From assembly GCA_013336205.1 (NCBI GenBank), contig JAAXUD010000164.1:1-6611 (forward strand): DNA of 6,611 bases, given 5' to 3'. The translations under genes and the position numbers were made by a program. The stretch comes from Lentimicrobium sp. (GTDB lineage: Bacteria; Bacteroidota; Bacteroidia; Bacteroidales; Lentimicrobiaceae). The notes beneath the pieces are model-generated. The model searched no databases and was not told where the DNA came from. It saw only the letters and a list, made by a program, of their open reading frames with translations. Below, piece after piece: positions 1-4,642 of this stretch (the stretch's first letter is position 1; every line of letters begins with the position of its first letter).

Positions 1-294
1 TTCGATGGGATCTTTGGCAAAATCGTGGGCTTTGTCACTGTTCTTCTGTGGCACCATATCGAGGTGAGCCTGAAGAACCACGCCTTTGCTCTTTTCCATT
101 CCCGGTGTGGCAGGCTTGAAAATCATAACATTGCCTGTTTCATCAACAATGGTTTTTAAGCCGAGTGACAAGCCAAAGTTTTTCATAAACTCAATAATCC
201 GCTCTTCCTTTTTCGAAGGACGGGGAATTTGTGTGAGGCTGTAAAAGTGTTTCCAGACAGCCTTTGGTTCAAGGTTTAAAATTTGATTACTCAT
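1..294 (-). CDS. pepD: PepD-type aminoacyl-histidine (Xaa-His) dipeptidase, N-terminal part only
   Basis: This is the first 98 codons of a cytosolic zinc dipeptidase of family M20C, which cleaves short peptides such as Xaa-His dipeptides; the rest lies beyond the left edge. Translated from the ATG at 294, it opens MSNQILNLEPKAVWKHFYSL, followed by TQIPRPSKKEERI (about residues 21-33), a region typical of these enzymes. The decisive motif is LQAHLDMVPQKN at residues 74-85: His77 is the expected first metal ligand, and Asp79 the catalytic Asp beside it. Family members are usually near 480-490 residues, so roughly a fifth is present. The frame is open to base 1. No Shine-Dalgarno precedes the start; the leader is A/T-rich. 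A 278-bp gap separates it from rsmG on the same strand, so it probably has its own promoter. A general M20 peptidase is the only realistic alternative. Confidence 0.93.
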   Translation of the reverse strand, partial: MSNQILNLEPKAVWKHFYSLTQIPRPSKKEERIIEFMKNFGLSLGLKTIVDETGNVMIFKPATPGMEKSKGVVLQAHLDMVPQKNSDKAHDFAKDPIE

Positions 295-338
295 GGTTTT
301 TTAATTTGTTTATACCTGTAATTTGAAAATTCGTTTTT

Positions 339-370
339 CTTATAGATGGTTAAAATTCCTTCTGCAAAAG
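339..370 (-). promoter_or_regulatory. Possible promoter of pepD (weak match)
   Basis: Read on the minus strand, this stretch has TTTG (within CTTTTGC) followed about 20 nt later by TATAAG. The spacing fits the Bacteroidota pattern TTTG-N19-21-TAnnTTTG, but the downstream box matches only its first two bases and is closer to a generic TATA box. It would give a leader of roughly 35-40 nt before the pepD ATG. A competing -7-like box, TACTTTAG, lies at 498-505 on the same strand without a good -33 element, and would give a leader of about 200 nt. The choice between them is uncertain. Confidence 0.3.
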
Positions 371-376
371 ACTGAA

Positions 377-408
377 AACACTAAAAATTTTAATTGAAGG
401 ATAGTGTT
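377..408. repeat. 7-bp inverted repeat upstream of pepD
   Basis: AACACTA at 377-383 is matched by its exact reverse complement TAGTGTT at 402-408, separated by an A/T-rich 18-nt spacer. It lies just upstream of the proposed pepD promoter. If transcription starts further upstream, near 490, it would instead form a hairpin in the pepD leader. Seven base pairs in an A/T-rich gap can arise by chance, so a regulatory role is only a possibility. Confidence 0.3.
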
Positions 409-572
409 GAAATTCAGCATTTTAAAATCCGGAAGAATTGGCTGCCCGACCGGCATGAAGCATTTTTAATCTTGAAACCTGTCTCAGCTTTATTGGGCTA
501 AAGTACAACATTTAAAGATGGATGCTTGTTTTTCCAATTGAAATAATCGGGTTGATTTTTAACGTTTTTTAA

Positions 573-1193
573 TCAGAACCAGAGATGAACCAGTGATTTT
601 GTTTCAAAAAACGGCTCATTGAAATATCTTTCCAGTTTATATACCTGGTATTTACCGCCCGACTCTCTTAATTCCTGTGTAAGGTCTCCTCCTTTAAGAT
701 AGAGAATTCCATTGTGCAGCGGATTGATGGATTTCCGGGCGATGTTCTTTTTAATCCAGCTTGTAAATTCAGGCAGCGAAGCCACGGCGCGGCTAACCAC
801 AAAATCATACTTGCCGGTGAGCTCTTCAGCCCTGCAATGCGCAGTGCTCACATTGGTGAGATTTAATGCTTCGGCTACCGCCTTAACCACCTTTATTTTT
901 TTACCGACAGAGTCAACCAGGTGAAAGTCAGTTTCCGGGAAAAGGATTGCCAGCGGAATGCCGGGAAAACCGCCTCCGGTGCCAACATCAAGTATCTGGG
1001 TTCCAGGGGCGAATTTAATTACCCGGGCTATTCCCATTGAATGAAGTACATGTCTTTCATACAAATGCTCAATGTCTTTTCGTGAAATTACATTGATGGC
1101 TGCATTCCATTCCTGGTAAAGTGCCTGAAGGGCTTCAAACTGTTTTACCTGTTCTGTGGTAAGTTCCGGAAAGTATTTTTTTATGAGTTCCAT
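573..1193 (-). CDS. rsmG: 16S rRNA (guanine-N7) methyltransferase RsmG
   Basis: RsmG (GidB) uses S-adenosylmethionine to methylate N7 of G527 (E. coli numbering) in 16S rRNA, near the decoding site; in other bacteria its loss gives low-level streptomycin resistance. The product is 206 residues, normal for the family. Visible landmarks are NVISRKD (residues 34-40), the SAM-binding glycine loop DVGTGGGFPGIP (69-80), an acidic strand end in LVD (92-94), VSRAV (133-137) and YLKGG (165-169). I chose the ATG at 1193, giving MELIKKYFPEL, the usual start in this phylum. The in-frame ATG at 1223 would add ten residues with no family support and overlap the kinase gene by 25 bp. From 1193 there is a 5-bp gap after the kinase stop, so the genes are probably cotranscribed. 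The stop is TGA, with no convincing intrinsic terminator after it. Confidence 0.95.
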   Translation of the reverse strand: MELIKKYFPELTTEQVKQFEALQALYQEWNAAINVISRKDIEHLYERHVLHSMGIARVIKFAPGTQILDVGTGGGFPGIPLAILFPETDFHLVDSVGKKIKVVKAVAEALNLTNVSTAHCRAEELTGKYDFVVSRAVASLPEFTSWIKKNIARKSINPLHNGILYLKGGDLTQELRESGGKYQVYKLERYFNEPFFETKSLVHLWF

Positions 1194-1198
1194 TAGTT

Positions 1199-2578
1199 TT
1201 AACTGAGTTTGTAAGGAAGCCAAACATCCACCGTAGTGCCTTCGCCTTCAACCGACGAAATTTTGATACTGCCTTTGTGAAGGTTAACAATTTTTGAAAT
1301 CAGCGAAAGCCCGATGCCATGCCCCCTGATGGTTTGAGCATTTTTAGCCCGGTAAAATGGCTCAATAATATGAGGAAGGTCATCATTGGCAATGCCAATG
1401 CCCTGATCTTCAACTCTGAAATGAATATTATCAGGATTGTAACTCAGGATAGCAGTAACAGTTTTTCCCGCCGAAAATTTGCAGGCATTATCAAGCAGGT
1501 TAACCACAATAAGCTTCAGCAGGTATTCATTTCCTGTTATGGTAAGTTCCTGTTCCTCATCAATGGTATTGTCGTTAATAACAGCTTCAATATTATACTC
1601 CGGATGCAGCAAGAGAATATCTGATTGTGTCTGAAGTAATAATTCATCAAATCTTACTGCCGAGGTTTTGAGTGATTTTATATCCTGTTCTGTTCTGGCA
1701 ATCTCCAGCAGGTTATTGGCCAGGGAAGTAAGGCCACGCGCATCTTCGAGCAGCGAAAGGAGCACTTCCTTGTACTCTTCGCTTTCGCGGGATTTCATGA
1801 GTGTTACCTCAATCTGGCTGGTTAAGGATGCAAGTGGGGTGCGCAACTCATGCGAAGCATTTGAAACAAAACTCTTCTGAACTTTAAACGCCATCTCAAT
1901 GCGGTCGAGCATTTCATTGAAAGTAATGGCCAGATTGGCGATTTCATCGGTTCCGTTCCCTTCATTTACCCTTTGCCCGAGGTTAGATCCTGAAATGGTT
2001 GAAACCTGCCTTATCACATCTGAAATTGGCCGTAAGGATTGCCGCGAAAAAAACAGGCCGGCCAGCACTGTTAGAATTATGGACCCTACCAGCCCGATAA
2101 AGAGCACCAGCAAGAGATTGTTCAGCTTGGTGATGCCATAGGTGTCTTCGGCTGATGCAATAACCACAAATCTGCGGAGGTCGTTTGAATAAAGCAGACC
2201 AATGGCTTCCCGCTTGCCTTGCCTGAAAGTGTACTGACCCTCATTCCTGATTTTTGACAATAATTCTTCATTGATAATCAGGCTGGAAGAATCTACATTT
2301 ATATAGATCCGGCTTTTCTTGAAATAGTCAAAAACAACCACTTCATCTCCCAGCAGTGCACTGTACTTGCTGCTGTCAATAATTCTGAGCAGGTCGTTGT
2401 CAATTCGTTTAACCTCGATTAAAAGCTTGGCTGTATTGATTGCCCGCTCTTTCAACCGTTGGGTAAATTCCTGCTTCCGGTAATTGGCAGATAAAGTATA
2501 GATCAGCATGGAGAAGGTAATTAATATACCTCCAACCAGCAACGCGAATTGTAATGCAAGTTTTGTTCTAATCTGCAT
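1199..2578 (-). CDS. Membrane sensor histidine kinase (HAMP, HisKA, HATPase)
   Basis: This 459-residue inner-membrane kinase autophosphorylates on histidine and should pass the phosphate to the regulator encoded just upstream. Order of parts: first membrane segment about 8-30; periplasmic sensor about 31-152; second membrane segment about 153-177; HAMP about 178-231; HisKA with SHELRTP and phosphoacceptor His243; ATPase domain with the N box (Asn360, Asn364), G1 box DQGIGI (391-396), F box EPFYRA (406-411) and G2 box GHGIGL (419-424). All catalytic motifs look intact. The sensor region lacks a motif I can tie to a ligand; its VVFDYFKKSRIY strand followed by a second strand set ending VVIASAED is compatible with a PAS-like periplasmic fold (inference). 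The ATG overlaps the regulator's 3' end by 11 bp, implying translational coupling. The architecture resembles CusS-like and ArlS-like kinases, but the stimulus is unknown. Confidence 0.95.
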   Translation of the reverse strand: MQIRTKLALQFALLVGGILITFSMLIYTLSANYRKQEFTQRLKERAINTAKLLIEVKRIDNDLLRIIDSSKYSALLGDEVVVFDYFKKSRIYINVDSSSLIINEELLSKIRNEGQYTFRQGKREAIGLLYSNDLRRFVVIASAEDTYGITKLNNLLLVLFIGLVGSIILTVLAGLFFSRQSLRPISDVIRQVSTISGSNLGQRVNEGNGTDEIANLAITFNEMLDRIEMAFKVQKSFVSNASHELRTPLASLTSQIEVTLMKSRESEEYKEVLLSLLEDARGLTSLANNLLEIARTEQDIKSLKTSAVRFDELLLQTQSDILLLHPEYNIEAVINDNTIDEEQELTITGNEYLLKLIVVNLLDNACKFSAGKTVTAILSYNPDNIHFRVEDQGIGIANDDLPHIIEPFYRAKNAQTIRGHGIGLSLISKIVNLHKGSIKISSVEGEGTTVDVWLPYKLS

Positions 2579-3269
2579 TCGGCGCGGCTTCTTTTAATAC
2601 ATAGCCCATACCTATCTGGGTGTGAATAAGTTTAACAGGGAAATTTCTGTCGATTTTTTTTCTCAGGAAATTGACATACACCTCAATCACATTGGTGCCG
2701 GTGTCAAAATTAATATTCCATATTTTCTCAGCAATGTCAGCCTTTGAAATAACCCGTCCTTTATTTCTGACCAGATATTCAAGAAGCGAAAATTCCTTGG
2801 CAGTGAGTTCAATCGCCTTATCACCCCTGGTAACTGATTTGCTATCGAGGTCAATGACAAGGTCAGCCACTTTAAGCAGGGTATGACTTTGCATTTCTGA
2901 TTGTGAGCGCTTCAATAAAGCTTTTATTCTCGCGATTAACTCTCTGAATTCAAATGGTTTAACGATGTAGTCATCGGCACCTTTCTCAAATCCCAGTAAC
3001 TTATCATCCGTACTGCCAAGTGCGGTAAGCATTATGATGGGCACGTCGGGGTTTTTCTTTCTTATTCCTGCACAAAGTTCGTAACCGTTAATTTGCGGAA
3101 GATTAACATCAAGCATGATCAGATTGTATTCATTGGCATCGGCCAGGCGCTTGCCGATAAAGCCATCATAAGCAACTTCTGTCTTGAATCCGCTCTCTTC
3201 CAGACCTTTACTTATTGAATCGGCCATTTTTACGTGATCTTCAACGATGAGAATTTTGATGTCAGACAT
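2568..3269 (-). CDS. OmpR/PhoB-family response regulator
   Basis: A 233-residue two-component transcription factor. The receiver domain (about 4-120) has the acidic pair Glu10-Asp11, phosphoacceptor Asp54 in IMLDVNLP, the switch Thr82 in MLTA, and Lys104 in IVKPFEFRELIARIKALLKR. A short linker leads to a winged-helix DNA-binding domain (about 131-226): ELTAKEFSLLEYLVRNKGRVIS, then the recognition-helix region TNVIEVYVNFLRKKID (192-207) and the wing IHTQIGMGYVL. Length and every key residue are normal. It is the first gene of the minus-strand cluster, and its end overlaps the kinase start by 11 bp, making the two an evident cognate pair. The ATG at 3269 has an A/T-rich leader without a Shine-Dalgarno. 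Its promoter is divergent from the glucosaminidase gene, which is a candidate target. The motifs do not identify the regulon, so I assign no symbol. Confidence 0.96.
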   Translation of the reverse strand: MSDIKILIVEDHVKMADSISKGLEESGFKTEVAYDGFIGKRLADANEYNLIMLDVNLPQINGYELCAGIRKKNPDVPIIMLTALGSTDDKLLGFEKGADDYIVKPFEFRELIARIKALLKRSQSEMQSHTLLKVADLVIDLDSKSVTRGDKAIELTAKEFSLLEYLVRNKGRVISKADIAEKIWNINFDTGTNVIEVYVNFLRKKIDRNFPVKLIHTQIGMGYVLKEAAPNAD

Positions 3270-3307
3270 AATAATTAATATTGAAAACAGTTAATCAGAT
3301 CAAACGA

Positions 3308-3340
3308 CTAAATTACACAATTTCAGGCCAACTGTGCAAG
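3308..3340 (-). promoter_or_regulatory. Likely promoter of the regulator-kinase-rsmG cluster
   Basis: On the minus strand, CTTG (3340-3337) is followed after 21 nt by TAATTTAG (3315-3308). This fits the Bacteroidota promoter form TTTG-N19-21-TAnnTTTG with one mismatch in each box. Transcription would begin around 3300 and give a leader of about 30 nt before the regulator ATG at 3269. No other box pair in the 155-bp divergent gap fits better on this strand. Confidence 0.45.
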
Positions 3341-3366
3341 CCCATCTGTTATTGCCCGTTTCTGAA

Positions 3367-3378
3367 AACCTTAAGGTT
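3367..3378. promoter_or_regulatory. 12-bp perfect palindrome, candidate operator
   Basis: AACCTTAAGGTT is its own reverse complement over all twelve bases. It ends 13 bp before the TATCTTTG -7 element of the glucosaminidase promoter, so it sits where the -33 box would be, and no TTTG is found there. A dyad in that position is what a repressor or a -33-replacing activator would bind. The binding protein is not identified. OmpR-family regulators more often use direct repeats, so the adjacent regulator is not an automatic match. Confidence 0.4.
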
Positions 3379-3391
3379 ATCAGACGATTCT

Positions 3392-3399
3392 TATCTTTG
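3392..3399 (+). promoter_or_regulatory. Promoter -7 element of the glucosaminidase gene
   Basis: TATCTTTG matches the Bacteroidota -7 consensus TAnnTTTG exactly and is followed by C, as is common. Transcription would start near 3405, leaving a leader of only about 20 nt before the ATG at 3425. That leader is A/T-rich and lacks a Shine-Dalgarno. No canonical TTTG is present at -33. The element lies inside the longer open frame that begins at the TTG at 3281, and so argues against that upstream start. Confidence 0.75.
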
Positions 3400-3424
3400 C
3401 AGTCGAATTTACAAATATAATACT

Positions 3425-4402
3425 ATGTCGAGGAATACTGTTTTCTTTTTAGCATTGTTTTGCTTTGTTTTTCAATATATTACACTTGAAGCGCAATCGC
3501 CTGTCAAAAAAGTCAGCTATGCTGAGTATATTCAGACTTATAAAGACATTGCCATCAGCAAAATGCACGAATTTAAGATACCCGCCAGTATTACGCTGGC
3601 CCAGGGTTTACTGGAGTCGGGAAGCGGAAACTCTGAGCTGACTGTAAATGCCAACAACCATTTTGGGATAAAATGTCACAAGGAATGGACCGGGATGACC
3701 TACACCATGGACGATGACGAAAAAAATGAATGTTTCAGAAAATATGCAACGGCAGAAGAATCTTACAACGATCACTCTTACTTTCTGACATCAAGGCCCC
3801 GCTATGCTACTTTATTTGAGTTGGATATCAAGGATTACAAAGGCTGGGCCTATGGCCTGAAAAGTGCCGGCTATGCCACCAATCCAAGGTATGCTGAGAT
3901 GCTGATAAAAATTATTGAAGAGAATGACTTGTACCTGTTTGATAGTGAATCAAAAGAGGCAATTGCAAAAAAGGATGACAATAAAAAGAAGCCTGTTAAA
4001 GAGAGTACAGTGTCGGAATACAGCGGGCCCAAAAATGAAGGTTTCAAGTTTCTGGAAGTTGCGGAAGGAAACCGGAAAATATATGTGAATAACAATGTGA
4101 AACTGACCTATGCCAGAAAGGGTGACAGCCCTCAGATTATTGCGCATGATCTTGGCATTCATGCATTTCAGGTGTTGCAATACAATGAATTAGGGAAGGA
4201 TGAAACCCTCACCGCTGGTCAGATTGTTTATGTTGAGCCAAAGAAACGTAAAGCTTCAGTTGAATCGCATGTATTCAGGAAAGGAGAGACAATGCGGGAT
4301 GTTTCGCAACTTTATGGCATAAAACTAAAAGCCTTGTATAAAAAAAATAAAATGGCTGAAGGACATGAACCAGACTCCGGAACGCGCCTTTCCCTAAGAT
4401 AG
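3425..4402 (+). CDS. Secreted GH73 glucosaminidase with two C-terminal LysM-like repeats
   Basis: This is a peptidoglycan hydrolase that should cut the glycan backbone at N-acetylglucosamine, for cell separation or wall remodelling in the periplasm or at the surface. The 325-residue product begins with a signal peptide (MSRNTVFFLALFCFVFQYIT), with likely cleavage after LEA (residues 21-23). The GH73 domain spans about 35-172: LAQGLLESGSGNSEL with predicted catalytic Glu64, NNHFGIKC (77-84), YATAEESYNDHSYFL (107-121) and GYATNPRYAEMLIKIIE (149-165). A lysine-rich linker follows (about 173-207), then a divergent LysM-like unit (about 229-272) and a second (about 282-325) that ends the protein. 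The same frame extends back to a TTG at 3281, but those 48 codons lack signal-peptide character and contain the promoter, so the ATG at 3425 is preferred. It is divergent from the two-component system. Cys84 and Cys103 could form a disulfide. Confidence 0.92.
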   Translation: MSRNTVFFLALFCFVFQYITLEAQSPVKKVSYAEYIQTYKDIAISKMHEFKIPASITLAQGLLESGSGNSELTVNANNHFGIKCHKEWTGMTYTMDDDEKNECFRKYATAEESYNDHSYFLTSRPRYATLFELDIKDYKGWAYGLKSAGYATNPRYAEMLIKIIEENDLYLFDSESKEAIAKKDDNKKKPVKESTVSEYSGPKNEGFKFLEVAEGNRKIYVNNNVKLTYARKGDSPQIIAHDLGIHAFQVLQYNELGKDETLTAGQIVYVEPKKRKASVESHVFRKGETMRDVSQLYGIKLKALYKKNKMAEGHEPDSGTRLSLR

Positions 4403-4615
4403 GAATTGCATGCTAATTTATATGGAAATATGAAATTGATTTTAATAGTAAACTTTCGGATTTACAACCAGTTACTTTTAAAAAAATAAGCGATAAACAA
4501 TATCAATCAAAATAAGCAGTCTTAAGGTTTGTGGTTAATCCTTGCCTGCTACTCTGAACTTAAAAAACAGAAAATTTTGGTTGATGGTTAAACTTTTTTG
4601 GTTATTATTGGTAGT
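4403..4615. other. A/T-rich intergenic spacer between convergent genes
   Basis: I see no convincing gene here. Directly after the glucosaminidase stop there is a weak, almost all-A/T imperfect dyad (about 4415-4437, AATTTATAT against ATATGAAATT) without a proper U-tract, so it is a poor terminator. A tiny frame of 19 codons starts at 4430 but has no supporting features. The segment 4525-4611 is rich in TGGTT-type words (TGGTTAAT, TGGTTGAT, TGGTTATT), which looks like simple-sequence drift. The nine bases CTTAAGGTT at 4521-4529 repeat part of the palindrome at 3367-3378. Confidence 0.5.
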
Positions 4616-4641
4616 AAAGCGCCGTTGAGAAACGGCGCTTT
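4616..4641. terminator. Strong hairpin, likely bidirectional terminator
   Basis: AAAGCGCCGTT (4616-4626) pairs perfectly over 11 bp with AACGGCGCTTT (4631-4641), closing a four-base loop, GAGA on the plus strand. It begins one base after the TAG stop of the large minus-strand gene and lies about 215 nt after the glucosaminidase stop. A runs on one arm and T runs on the other give a short T tract in either direction, as in bidirectional terminators between convergent genes. The T tract is only three bases, so termination may be moderate, and the stem may also protect the 3' end from decay. Confidence 0.75.
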
Positions 4642-4642
4642 G

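Noticed and set aside
498..505. TACTTTAG on the minus strand as the main pepD promoter
   Set aside because: It resembles the -7 box with one mismatch, but no TTTG lies at the right distance upstream and the leader would be about 200 nt. It is kept only as an alternative.
550..580. Imperfect dyad (GGTTGATT against AATCAGAACC) spanning the rsmG stop as a terminator
   Set aside because: The stem has a two-base bulge and a long A/T loop, and on the minus strand it is followed by CGATTATTTC rather than a U-tract.
1194..1223. Longer rsmG start at 1223
   Set aside because: The extra ten residues (MASLQTQLKL) are a read-through of the kinase's 3' end in another frame, and family members start at the equivalent of MELIKKYFPEL.
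1319..1624. Plus-strand frame of 101 codons opposite the histidine kinase
   Set aside because: It lies fully antisense to the conserved ATPase domain, and its translation shows no recognisable features.
3871..4180. Two minus-strand frames opposite the glucosaminidase gene
   Set aside because: Both are antisense to the linker and LysM region of a well-supported gene; their hydrophobic look comes from the reverse complement of lysine-rich codons.
4430..4489. 19-codon frame (MKLILIVNFRIYNQLLLKK) after the glucosaminidase gene
   Set aside because: It is short, A/T-driven and follows no promoter; chance is the simplest explanation.
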